This document shows positions 7,784-15,597 of a stretch of 64,000 bases of DNA, one piece after another; positions within the stretch are counted from its first letter, which is position 1; every line of letters begins with the position of its first letter. A model generated the notes under the pieces. The model did no database searches. It saw only the letters and a list, made by a program, of their open reading frames with translations, and was not told the DNA's origin. The translations under genes were made by a program, and so were the position numbers. The stretch is from Azohydromonas australica DSM 1124 (GTDB lineage: Bacteria > Pseudomonadota > Gammaproteobacteria > Burkholderiales > Burkholderiaceae_C). Where the stretch lies: NCBI RefSeq assembly GCF_000430725.1, contig NZ_KE387204.1, positions 317,241 through 381,240 on the forward strand. The letters run 5' to 3'.

Positions 7784-9039
7784 GCGCGTGCCCTCGCCTT
7801 GCGGGTGTTGAACGGTTCAACACCCTTGGCCGCCGCGCCTGCGGGTGCGCCTGAGCGCTGCTGCTGTTGCGCCCAGACCGAGCGGATGGAGCCCTCCACG
7901 TGGCCGACGAAAGAGTCGTACGCGTCGCGCGCGCGCTTGAAGGTGCGCGCGCTGCCGTCGTAGCGGGCCACGTCGTACACGGTGCCGAACTCGGCCGCCG
8001 TGACGCCCGTGACGGCGGTCTTCGGAATCTCCACCGGCAGCACCTTCTCGGCGTAGGTCTGGCCGATCCACTGGCGCACGATGGTGCTGGCGGCGTCGGT
8101 GGAGTCCACCCGGGCCAGCAGCACATGGATGAAGTCGAACTCCTTGGACAGGCCACGGCGGCCCAGCAGCTCGGTCGTGAGGTCGGAGAACAGGCTCCAG
8201 AACTGCGCCGCGGAGGCGAAGTCCAGCGCATTGGGGGGCAGCGGCATGATGATGCCGTTGCTGGCCATGAAGGCGTTGATGGTCGTGTAGGAGAGGGCCG
8301 GCGGCGTGTCGATGACGATCACGTCATAGTCGGCGCGCACGTCGTCGATGCCCAGGTCCAGCACGCGCCAGAACTCGAAGCCCGGCTCCTGCGTCTGCCG
8401 CGCCGGCAGCGCGAACTCGGCGCCGAACAGCACCGGCGCCGCCGCCACCAGGTCGATACCGTCCCAGTAGGTCGGCTGGATGGCGTAGCGGATGGAGGTT
8501 TCGCTGCCCATGCACAGCGGCAGGATGGTGTGGGATTCCTGCACCTCGGTGTCCGGCAGGATGCCGAACAGCGTGGTCAGCGAGCCCTGCGGGTCCGTGT
8601 CGATCACCAGCACCCGGTGCCCCAGCAGCGACAGGCCCTGCGCCAGCGTCACGGCCGTGGTGGTCTTGCTCACCCCGCCCTTGAAATTCCCGATGCTGAT
8701 GGTGACAGCCTCGGCGCCAGCCGGGCGCATCTGGTCCTTGCGGTACTCGCGGATCCAGGTACGCGCTTCCGCCAGGCTGAACTCCCGGCGCGAGCCCGCC
8801 TCGTTGAGCTTGCCGCCAGGCAAGTCGCCGCGCGTCATGCGGTGGCTCAACGAACCTTTCTCGATGCCGCACAGCGCCGCGAGCTGGCTGAGGTTGAACA
8901 CCGGTGCGTTCTTGCGCGCCGTCGGGGCCAGCATCGCGCTGCGGATCTCGCCCATCATCGCCACGGCCCGCTCGGCCTGGTCCGCGATGTCCTGCAGCCC
9001 GATCGGCCGCGGCGGTTTCAATTCAATCTTGTCCAACAC
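7780..9039 (-). CDS. parA: ParA family partition ATPase with N-terminal DNA-binding domain
   Basis: From a GTG start the product has 419 residues. Residues about 45-100 form a MerR-like helix-turn-helix (FNLSQLAALCGIEKGSLSHRMTRGDLPGG, then REFSLAEARTWIREYRK), as in type Ia plasmid ParA proteins that repress their own operon. The Walker motifs are KGGVSKTT (about 120-127), VLVIDTDPQGSLT and VIVIDTPPALSY. The GTG at 9039 is preferred over the longer frame from 9159 because a GAGGG ribosome site precedes it and the extra 40 residues run through the upstream inverted repeat. The last codons (KGVEPFNT) are written by a copy of the 21-bp parS-like palindrome. Type Ia ParA is typical of plasmids and secondary chromosomes, not of the main-chromosome Soj. 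Confidence 0.92.
   Translation of the reverse strand: MLDKIELKPPRPIGLQDIADQAERAVAMMGEIRSAMLAPTARKNAPVFNLSQLAALCGIEKGSLSHRMTRGDLPGGKLNEAGSRREFSLAEARTWIREYRKDQMRPAGAEAVTISIGNFKGGVSKTTTAVTLAQGLSLLGHRVLVIDTDPQGSLTTLFGILPDTEVQESHTILPLCMGSETSIRYAIQPTYWDGIDLVAAAPVLFGAEFALPARQTQEPGFEFWRVLDLGIDDVRADYDVIVIDTPPALSYTTINAFMASNGIIMPLPPNALDFASAAQFWSLFSDLTTELLGRRGLSKEFDFIHVLLARVDSTDAASTIVRQWIGQTYAEKVLPVEIPKTAVTGVTAAEFGTVYDVARYDGSARTFKRARDAYDSFVGHVEGSIRSVWAQQQQRSGAPAGAAAKGVEPFNTRKARARA
7804..7824. repeat. parS-like 21-bp palindrome inside the 3' end of parA, copy 6
   Basis: It is identical to copies 1, 3 and 5 in both arms and centre. It lies wholly within parA codons and encodes the residues around VEPFNT, 20 bases before the parB ATG. 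Confidence 0.75.
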
Positions 9040-9070
9040 GGAACCCTCGCTTCTTCTGGTTGGGCAGCGG

Positions 9071-9109
9071 CTTGACGCTGCAGGCATGAATGCCGCGTAT
9101 TGTGTCAAG
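9071..9109 (-). promoter_or_regulatory. Probable parA promoter/operator (nested inverted repeats)
   Basis: CTTGAC (9071-9076) and GTCAAG (9104-9109) are inverted around an inner palindrome GGCAT-GA-ATGCC (9083-9094). The right arm reads TTGACA on the minus strand, a good -35 hexamer for parA, whose start is at 9039; no clear -10 was found. The nested symmetry fits autorepression by the ParA DNA-binding domain. Confidence 0.45.
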
Positions 9110-9200
9110 CAGACGATTTGTTGCAAAGCCTTTGTGCTGAACCGTGCCGTCGATGCCACAACGGGATGGAGCGACTGATCTGAAAAATTTCAGTGGCCGC

Positions 9201-9242
9201 TTTGGATAACTTCAGACCCTTAACACCCTTAATACCCTTTAG
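9201..9242. other. DnaA-box-like site and tandem 9-mers (probable unwinding element)
   Basis: TTATCCAAA (minus strand, 9201-9209) differs by one base from the DnaA box TTATCCACA. It is followed by three tandem 9-mers, ACCCTTAAC, ACCCTTAAT and ACCCTTTAG (9216-9242), which are AT-richer than the surroundings. This pairing is typical of the strand-opening region of iteron origins. Confidence 0.5.
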
Positions 9243-9285
9243 GCTTCGAATTCTCCTTGTGTGACAGGCACTTAAGACATTCCAC

Positions 9286-9803
9286 GTGAGTGGAAACGGG
9301 AGCCTTTGGAGCCTTTTCGGGAGCATGGATGCAGGGATACGGGACGCAGTGGAGCCTTTTCGGGTTGCCACGTGCGCGGAAACGGGACCTGTCGCCACCT
9401 TGGCCTGTGCACAACCAAGCCGGTGAGCCGCACCGCGAGGTGAGGGTTTACGGGAGACCCGCAGTGCCGGGCGCGGGCCAAGGTGGCGCGCCCGCGTGAT
9501 CGATTCGGTCCGGTTCCTGTGACCCTCGCAACCGCCCGGGGCCGCCTCTGGCCCGAACACGTGAGCATTTTCGGGATCCCTGCCAGGCACTGCGAGCGCC
9601 AAGCCGCGGTCGGGACGTGAGAGTTTTCGGGGAGCTTCCCAGCCGTCCGGTGGTTGGACCGCGCCGGCTTGAAGTGAGGATTTTCAGGATTCCTCTTGCG
9701 TGATCCCGAACGGTCTTCCGGCAATGGCAGGTGAGGATTTTCGGGAACGGCGGTGGCCTTCCCGGCCGGGCCGAGTGCGGCGCAGACGTGAGGCTTTTCA
9801 GGA
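9286..9803 (+). repeat. Iteron array (16-bp direct repeats, consensus GTGAGGnTTTTCGGGA)
   Basis: Good copies begin at 9440, 9561, 9617, 9674, 9731 and 9788, all on the plus strand. The last five are spaced 56, 57, 57 and 57 bases apart. A badly degenerate copy near 9495 could fill the 121-base gap. More diverged relatives lie at 9286, 9308, 9349 and 9372 (for example GTGGAGCCTTTTCGGG). Direct repeats of this kind are the binding sites of Rep_3-type initiators. The bases between repeats are not conserved. Confidence 0.8.
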
Positions 9804-9833
9804 TCCCAAGTGTTGGACTGGCGGCGGTTTCAC

Positions 9834-9851
9834 GTGAGAGACGTCTCTCAC
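9834..9851. promoter_or_regulatory. 18-bp palindrome at the rep promoter (probable Rep autoregulatory operator)
   Basis: GTGAGAGAC / GTCTCTCAC is a perfect palindrome ending 22 bases before the rep ATG. Its half-site GTGAGAG equals the first seven bases of the iteron at 9617. In iteron plasmids Rep monomers bind iterons and Rep dimers bind an inverted half-iteron at the rep promoter; this fits that pattern. Confidence 0.6.
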
Positions 9852-9873
9852 GCGTGCGCTACAGTGGCTTTCC

Positions 9874-11343
9874 ATGACGAGCGACGCGCCACCTCCGCCT
9901 CCCAAGCGCCGGTCCAGGACCCGGGCCAGCGCCGCGGCCGGGGCCGGCGCCACGCGCGCCGTCACCGTGCGCAAGCCGGTCAACACCCTGGCCATCGTGC
10001 CCAAGTCGGCCCGCATCACCTCGCTGGGGCGCAAGAGCTACAACGTGCTGCTGCACGAGGCCCAGGCGCAGGGGCTGGACAAGGACGTGTTCCGTGCCCC
10101 GCTGGAGCGCATCGTCCGCGGCGTGGACTTCGACTCCAACGACCACGCGCTGATCAAGAAGCACCTGCGCGCCATGGTTTCCACCACCGTCGAGTGGCAG
10201 TCGCCGACTACGGGCGAAGGCACGGCCTGGAACGTCAGCGGGTTGCTGGCGCACGCGCGGCTGACCAAGGAGCGCGGGCAGGTGTGGGTGGAATGGTCCT
10301 ACGCCGTCAACCTGAAGCAGGAGCTGCTGGAGCCCAGCGTCTTCGCGCGGCTGAAGCTGGAGATCATCAGCCAGCTGCGCTCGCATGCCGGCATCGCGCT
10401 GTACGAGATCTGCACCCGCTACAAGGACGTGGGCCGCACCTCGCGCCAGCACTGGCGCTGGTGGCGCCCGGTGCTCAGCGGCCAGCCCGAGAGCGAGCGC
10501 ACGGCCAAGCTGGAGTACCGCATCTTCAAGCGCGACACCTTGAAGCCCGCCATTGCCGAGCTCAACGCCCTGACCGACCTGCAGGTGGAGCTGGCCGAGT
10601 ACAAGGATGGGCGCTTCATCGGCGACATCCAGTTCCTGATCAAGGTGAAGCCGCAGGCCGTGCTGCCGGCCACGGCCGCCCCGCAGCCGGTGGACCTGCA
10701 GCTCGTGGCCCGCGCGCAGGCGCTGGGCGTGGCCGAGGAGAAGACGGAGCAGTTCCTGCAGGCGTACGGGCCTGCGGCGGTGCAGGCGGCGCTGGAGCTG
10801 CTGGCGCGGCGCTCGGCCTCCAACTACCCCGAGCCGCTGCGCGACCCGGCGCGCTACCTCAAGGCCATCCTGGCTGGCGAACCGGCCGCCGGCCCCGAGC
10901 CGGCGGAGCCACCCGCCGCTGCGGCGCCGGCGGCCCCGCCTTACGCCACGGAGCCCGCCCCCGGTCCGGCCGTGGCCGCCGCGCCGATGGCCGTGCTGCC
11001 GGCCGAGGTCCTGACCGGCGACAGCCTGGTGAAACCGTCGGCGCGCCGGCAGGCGCGCTGGGTGGAGGCCTGGCTGCGCCGGCGCCGCGAGCGCGTGGTG
11101 GACGACATCGCCGCGCTGTCGGACGAGGCCCAGGCCGTGCTGTGCGAGCAGCTCCTGGCCGACATGGAGGCGCGGCAGGTGCACCCCTCCATCCGCAAGC
11201 GGCTGCAGACCAGCGGCTGGCAGCACCCGCTGGTGCTGCCGGAGATGGTGCGCTGGTTCGCGCAGGGCGTGCACGGCCCGGGCTGGGACCAGCCCACGCC
11301 GCAGCAGCTGCTGGAGATCGCGGCGGAGCTGGGCGACGGCTGA
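9874..11343 (+). CDS. Replication initiator protein (Rep_3/RepB-like) with long C-terminal extension
   Basis: The 489-residue protein begins with a basic, Pro/Ala-rich tail (1-35). Residues about 45-280 resemble the double winged-helix initiator of iteron plasmids and secondary chromosomes: KSYNVLLHEAQ, the substrate-like strand VSTTVEWQ, GQVWVEWSYAVNLKQELLEP, then LKLEIISQLRSHAGIALYEICTRYKDVGRTS, the usual Rep_3 signature helix. A linker rich in Ala/Pro (about 350-380) joins a helical C-terminal domain (about 385-489, SARRQARWVEAWLRRRRERVV) of unknown role. It is preceded by the iteron array and an 18-bp palindrome and is divergent from parAB. Its presumed job is to bind the iterons and open the origin. 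It converges on the lactate dehydrogenase gene with a 15-base gap. Confidence 0.85.
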   Translation: MTSDAPPPPPKRRSRTRASAAAGAGATRAVTVRKPVNTLAIVPKSARITSLGRKSYNVLLHEAQAQGLDKDVFRAPLERIVRGVDFDSNDHALIKKHLRAMVSTTVEWQSPTTGEGTAWNVSGLLAHARLTKERGQVWVEWSYAVNLKQELLEPSVFARLKLEIISQLRSHAGIALYEICTRYKDVGRTSRQHWRWWRPVLSGQPESERTAKLEYRIFKRDTLKPAIAELNALTDLQVELAEYKDGRFIGDIQFLIKVKPQAVLPATAAPQPVDLQLVARAQALGVAEEKTEQFLQAYGPAAVQAALELLARRSASNYPEPLRDPARYLKAILAGEPAAGPEPAEPPAAAAPAAPPYATEPAPGPAVAAAPMAVLPAEVLTGDSLVKPSARRQARWVEAWLRRRRERVVDDIAALSDEAQAVLCEQLLADMEARQVHPSIRKRLQTSGWQHPLVLPEMVRWFAQGVHGPGWDQPTPQQLLEIAAELGDG

Positions 11344-11358
11344 GCCCGCCCGGCGCCA

Positions 11359-12303
11359 TCACAGGTCGAGCGTCGCCAGCGCGTCGCGGATGACCTGGGC
11401 CGAGCGCCGCAGCGCCTGCTCTTCGTCCGTGCTCAGCGGAATGGGCAGCAGGTGGCGCACGCCCTGGCGCCCCACCACTGCCGGCAGGCTGAGGCACACG
11501 CCGTCGATGCCGTACTGGCCCTGCAGCAGCGTGGACACGGTCAGCACCGAGGCTTCGTCGCGCACGATGGCCTCCACGATGCGCGTGAGCGCCGCGGCGA
11601 TGGCGAAGTTGGTGGCGCCCTTGCGCCGGATGATCTCGTAGGCCGCGTCGCGCACCGCCACGGCCACCGCCTCCAGGTCCGGCGCGCCGCAGGACGCCTG
11701 CGTGAGCGCGCAGTAGTCCTGCAGCCGCATGTTGGCGATGCGCGTGGTGGACCAAGGTATCAACTCGCTGTCGCCATGCTCGCCCAGCACGTAGGCGTGC
11801 ACGTTGCGCGGGTCCACGGCGTAGCGCGCGGCCAGCTCCGCGCGCAGCCGCGCCGAGTCGAGCACCGTGCCCGAGCCCAGCACGCGGCCGCCGGGCAGGC
11901 CCGAGAGGCGCAGCGCCGCGTAGGTCAGCGCGTCCACCGGGTTGGTTGCCACCAGCAGTAGCCCGTCGGGGTTGGCCTGCACCACGCCGGCGAGGATGCC
12001 GCGCAGCACCTCCACGTTGCGCAGCAGCAGGGCAGGGCGGCTCTCGCCCGGGCGCTGCGCCGCGCCGGCGGTGATGACGGTGACCATGGCGCCGGCCGCG
12101 TCCGCCAGCGTGCCTGCGCGCACCGACACCGGCCGGTGGAACGGCACCGCGTGCGCGATGTCCATCGCCTCGCCCTCGGCGCGGCCGGTGTCGGCATCGA
12201 TGATCACGATGTCGTGCACCAGCCCTGACGCGGCCAGCGTGTAGGCGAAGGTGCTGCCCACGCGTCCCGCGCCGACGATGGCGATCCTGGTTTCCTGGCT
12301 CAT
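11359..12303 (-). CDS. ldh: L-lactate dehydrogenase (NAD-dependent)
   Basis: This 314-residue cytoplasmic enzyme interconverts pyruvate and L-lactate with NADH. It has the Rossmann motif IVGAGRVGSTFAYTLAAS (about 8-25), the coenzyme-selecting Asp in VIIDAD, and the substrate loop AGAAQRPGESR. The Gln in that loop marks lactate rather than malate dehydrogenase. TNPVDALTY, VLGSGTVLDSARLR and the catalytic GEHGDSE (His) follow. Length and motif order are those of bacterial LDH. It may be co-transcribed with the upstream methyltransferase gene (73-base gap, same strand). No repressor site was seen. It is the first ordinary metabolic gene beyond rep. Confidence 0.9.
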   Translation of the reverse strand: MSQETRIAIVGAGRVGSTFAYTLAASGLVHDIVIIDADTGRAEGEAMDIAHAVPFHRPVSVRAGTLADAAGAMVTVITAGAAQRPGESRPALLLRNVEVLRGILAGVVQANPDGLLLVATNPVDALTYAALRLSGLPGGRVLGSGTVLDSARLRAELAARYAVDPRNVHAYVLGEHGDSELIPWSTTRIANMRLQDYCALTQASCGAPDLEAVAVAVRDAAYEIIRRKGATNFAIAAALTRIVEAIVRDEASVLTVSTLLQGQYGIDGVCLSLPAVVGRQGVRHLLPIPLSTDEEQALRRSAQVIRDALATLDL

Positions 12304-12376
12304 GGGGCCTCCTGTGGCAAGTGTTCCCTTGGTCGCCGGCGGCCCGGTCCGGTTCCCCGGGAAGCGCCGGCCGGCT

Positions 12377-12931
12377 TCAGGCCCGCGCCTCCACGAAGAA
12401 GCTCTCGCGCTCGCGGTTGTCCAGCGCCGTGATGCCCTCGATGCCGCTGGCGCTTTCGCGGAAGGCGCAGCGGCGGATGTCGTGGAAGCCGGCGTCCTGC
12501 AGCAGCTCCTGCGCGAGCTCGAAGTTGAAGGGCGTGTGCACGGAGCCGTACCAGATCAGCTGCGCCACCAGCTTGGCGCCCACCGAGCGCGCGTGCTCGT
12601 CGGGCACGTAGAAGTAGCCCGCATCGCCGCGCTGCCAGGCGGCGATGGCGCGCTCCATGTCGGGCAGCCCCAGCCGCAGCACGCCGCCGGGGCGCAGCAC
12701 GCGGCGGATCTCGCGCAGCACGCCGGGGATGTCGGGCCAGAACAGGTCCTGCAGGAAATGAATGGCCACCGCGTGGTCGACGCTGCGGCTCTCCAGCGCC
12801 AGGCCCTGGCGGATGTCGCCCACCAGGTCCACGCCCGGCGCGTCGCTCCAGTCGGTGTTGATCCAGCCCGGCGCGGGATGCGGACCGCAGCCCAGTTGCA
12901 GGCGCCGTGGCCAAGGTCGCGTGAAAGTCAT
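12377..12931 (-). CDS. SAM-dependent methyltransferase (class I, COG4627-like)
   Basis: The 184-residue product starts almost at its SAM-binding motif, LQLGCGPHPAPGWINTDW, then has VDLVGDIRQGL, DHAVAIHFLQDLFWPDIPGVLREIRRVLRPGGVLRLGLPD and a C-terminal F-x-E segment. This order is typical of small predicted methyltransferases often linked to surface polysaccharide or lipid metabolism; the substrate is unknown. I chose the ATG at 12931, with GGGGAAA upstream. An in-frame ATG at 12958 would add nine residues. It lies between the GGDEF/EAL gene and ldh on the same strand. Confidence 0.75.
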   Translation of the reverse strand: MTFTRPWPRRLQLGCGPHPAPGWINTDWSDAPGVDLVGDIRQGLALESRSVDHAVAIHFLQDLFWPDIPGVLREIRRVLRPGGVLRLGLPDMERAIAAWQRGDAGYFYVPDEHARSVGAKLVAQLIWYGSVHTPFNFELAQELLQDAGFHDIRRCAFRESASGIEGITALDNRERESFFVEARA

Positions 12932-13089
12932 GAAGCTTTTTCCCCAGGGGCTGTGCATGCCGATGCGCCCTCGGCGCCCACCGGGCAAATGTCTTGCCGC
13001 CCTGGGCGCTGCGCCGGCACGGCCGGGAGCACCGCAGGCGCACGACAGCTTCGAGGCGCTGGTGAGCGCGGCCGCGGGGAAGGCCCGCC

Positions 13090-15597
13090 TCAAGCCTGCG
13101 CGGTTTCGCTGGGGGATACCGGGGCCGACGCGGGTGCGCTCTCGGGGAAAAGCGGCGTGGGCTTGGACACGCCGTAGCCTTGCGCGAAATCCACGCCGAT
13201 GTCGCGCAGCGTCGCGATGATCTCGTCGTTTTCCACGAACTCGGCCACGGTCCTGAGGCCCATGATGCGGCCGATGCGGTGGATCGTTTCCGTCATCGCG
13301 CGGTTGATGCTGTCGGCGTTCAGGTTGCGCACGAAACTGCCGTCGATTTTCAGGTAGTCCACGGGCAGGCTGCGCAGGTAGCCGAAGGAGCTCGTGCCCG
13401 TGCCGAAGTCGTCCAGTGCGAAGCGCATGCCCAGCTCTCTGCACTGCGCCATGAACTCGCGCGCGTGGCGCAGGTTGTTGATGGCGGCCGTCTCCGTGAT
13501 TTCGAAGCAGATGGCGTCGGGCGGCAGCGCATGGAGCAGCGCCTGCTCCTGGATGAACTCCAGCAGCCCGTCGGCGTTGAGCGAGTTGCCCGAGAGGTTG
13601 ATGGCACAGGTCAGCGGCTTGGCAAAGCGTTGCGCCAACGCCCGGTAGCCGGCGAACACCGCCTGTATTACCCAGCGGTCGATGGCCGGCATGAGGTGGT
13701 AGCGCTCGGCCGCGGGCAGGAAGCTGCCCGGCGCCACGAGCCGCCCTTCCTCGTCGATCATGCGCAGCAGCACTTCCAGGTGCGTGCGCTCCTGGCCTGA
13801 CGGCGTCAGCGCCAGGTAGGTCTGGTGGTGGAGGACGAAGCGGTTGTCGTCCAGCGCGGCCGTGATACGCGTCACCCAGCCCTTTTCCCGCTGCCGCATG
13901 GCCAGCTCCTGGTCACCGACGCGGTAGACGCAAGCGCGCTGGCGGCCCTGTTCCTTGGCCCAGTAGCAGGCGGCGTCGGCCATGCCCAGCACCTCGCTGG
14001 CATCCACGCTTTCGGCGGTGAGGGCGGCCAGTCCGATGCTTAGTCCCACCGTGAAGACCTTGCCCTTGTACTCGAAGCGCAGCTGATCGACCGCCGACAG
14101 CAGGTCGTTGGCGATGACGCGCGCGCACTCCACCGTGCAGCCTGGCAGCAGCAGCGCGAACTCGTCGCCGCCCATGCGCGCGAGCGTATCCGTCAACCGG
14201 ATGCGCTCGGCCAGCAGCCCGGCGACCTGCCGCAGCAACTCGTCTCCGGCGGCATGGCCGCCGTTGTCATTGACGATCTTGAAGCGGTCCAGGTCCATGA
14301 AGCACACGGCGTATTGGCGCCCCCTGCCGCGGGCCTCTTCCAGCGCCGCTTGCACCTGGTGCTCGAACTCGCGGCGGTTGGGCAGCCCGGTGAGCACGTC
14401 GTGCGAGGCTTCCCAGGTGCGCCGGTGCGCCACACGGCGCTCCTCGCTCACGTCGCGCAACGTCAGTACATGGCCCGCTGCCTGTCCGGCGCGATCGTGC
14501 ATCTGCGCCACGCTGTGCCGGATGCTCAGCGCCGAGCCGTCGCGGCGCAGCAGCTCCAGCTCGCTCGCCTGGGGCGCCATGTCCAGCGGATCGGCCACCA
14601 TGGCCTGCGTGCGCGTGTCCAGCAGCCGCACCACTTCATGCAGCGCACGGCCTGATGCTTCGGCCGCAGTCCAGCCGGTGAGCATCTCGGCCACCGGGTT
14701 GAGGTAGCCCACGCTGCCCTGGGCATCCGTGGTGACGACGCCTTCGGCAATGGAGCGCAGCGTGACCTCCGCGCGTTCCTTCTGCGCGTACAGCGCGTCC
14801 GAAAGGGTGCGCAGCTCCGTCATGGCTTGTTCCAGAGCGCCCCGGGACACGGTGCTCTTGTGCAGCCGCTCCAGCAGGTCATTGAAGGCCTGGCCGAGCC
14901 GGCCCACCTCGTCATCCGAGGCCACGGGCGCGCGCCGCGTTAGGTCCAGTGGGCTTTCCCGCAGCGTCACCACCGTGGCCATCAGCCGCGCCAACGGTCG
15001 CGTCACGAAAGCCGCCAGTGCGACGTGCAGCACCAGTACGCCAGTGAGCAGCACCAGGAGCCCCGTCAGGATGCTGGTCCACAGCATTTGCTTCACCTGG
15101 CTGCTCACCTGCTCGGCACGGAAGCTGACGATGACGGAGGCCACGTGCCCGACCTGGGCTGCGTCCACCGGCATCACGATGCTGTGCCAGGTGACGCCGC
15201 GGCCCTCGTGCGTGACGAATCGCTCCTGCGCCTGTTGCACTGCCGTGGCCAGCGCCGGTGCCAGCACTGCCGCGCCTCCCGGGGTGCTGTGGAACAGCAC
15301 CCGCCCGTCGGGCGCGGCCACGAGGGCATGGTCGGTGCCGGGATAGGCCTCCACGATCTCGCGGCATTGGTCCTCGAAGCCCACCAGGTTTTCCGGATCG
15401 ATCCCCAGCGCCAGCAGCCGCTGCAACTGCAGCGACAGGCTCTTGGCGATGGCCGTCGAGCGCGATTGCAGCGCCGACTCGTAGGCGCGCGCCGACAGCT
15501 TCGCGCTGGTGGCCACCACGGCCGCGACGGTGCACAGGATCGCTACCGTGGCAATGAGCAGGATCTTCTGGGGCAGCCTGAAACTCACTTCGCCCAC
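13090..15597 (-). CDS. Membrane-bound PAS-GGDEF-EAL cyclic-di-GMP enzyme
   Basis: This 835-residue protein starts with GTG. It has an N-terminal membrane helix (about 10-32), a periplasmic sensor region, a second helix (about 175-200), a HAMP-like linker (TRPLARLMATV), a PAS domain (about 285-400), GGDEF (about 405-560) and EAL (about 590-820). GGDEF is intact, and an inhibitory RxxD site (RLTD) lies five residues before it. EAL is written EVLLRM but keeps the key acidic and Lys residues (NLSGNS, EITETA, DDFGTGTSSFGYL, DYLKIDGSFV, TVAEFVEN). Both activities are possible. Its start overlaps the end of the binding-protein gene by 13 bases, so the pair is probably one sensing unit. Confidence 0.88.
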   Translation of the reverse strand: MGEVSFRLPQKILLIATVAILCTVAAVVATSAKLSARAYESALQSRSTAIAKSLSLQLQRLLALGIDPENLVGFEDQCREIVEAYPGTDHALVAAPDGRVLFHSTPGGAAVLAPALATAVQQAQERFVTHEGRGVTWHSIVMPVDAAQVGHVASVIVSFRAEQVSSQVKQMLWTSILTGLLVLLTGVLVLHVALAAFVTRPLARLMATVVTLRESPLDLTRRAPVASDDEVGRLGQAFNDLLERLHKSTVSRGALEQAMTELRTLSDALYAQKERAEVTLRSIAEGVVTTDAQGSVGYLNPVAEMLTGWTAAEASGRALHEVVRLLDTRTQAMVADPLDMAPQASELELLRRDGSALSIRHSVAQMHDRAGQAAGHVLTLRDVSEERRVAHRRTWEASHDVLTGLPNRREFEHQVQAALEEARGRGRQYAVCFMDLDRFKIVNDNGGHAAGDELLRQVAGLLAERIRLTDTLARMGGDEFALLLPGCTVECARVIANDLLSAVDQLRFEYKGKVFTVGLSIGLAALTAESVDASEVLGMADAACYWAKEQGRQRACVYRVGDQELAMRQREKGWVTRITAALDDNRFVLHHQTYLALTPSGQERTHLEVLLRMIDEEGRLVAPGSFLPAAERYHLMPAIDRWVIQAVFAGYRALAQRFAKPLTCAINLSGNSLNADGLLEFIQEQALLHALPPDAICFEITETAAINNLRHAREFMAQCRELGMRFALDDFGTGTSSFGYLRSLPVDYLKIDGSFVRNLNADSINRAMTETIHRIGRIMGLRTVAEFVENDEIIATLRDIGVDFAQGYGVSKPTPLFPESAPASAPVSPSETAQA

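Larger units (their letters stand above)
9040..9873. other. Origin-like region between parA and rep
   Basis: This 830-base divergent intergenic tract has the elements of an iteron-type origin in order: an inverted repeat at the parA promoter, a small palindrome (CTGAAA-AA-TTTCAG, 9180-9193), a DnaA-box-like 9-mer, three tandem AT-richer 9-mers, an array of 16-bp repeats and an 18-bp palindrome before rep. I infer that it is the replication origin of this replicon. Confidence 0.7.

Noticed and set aside
9021..9159. Longer parA frame starting at 9159
   Set aside because: The extra 40 residues run through the upstream inverted repeat and promoter and are not ParA-like; the GTG at 9039 has a good ribosome site.
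11021..13444. Long frames running through the methyltransferase/GGDEF-EAL junction, such as the minus-strand frame up to 13444
   Set aside because: Upstream of the methyltransferase start the translation is a frame-shifted shadow of the GGDEF-EAL gene.
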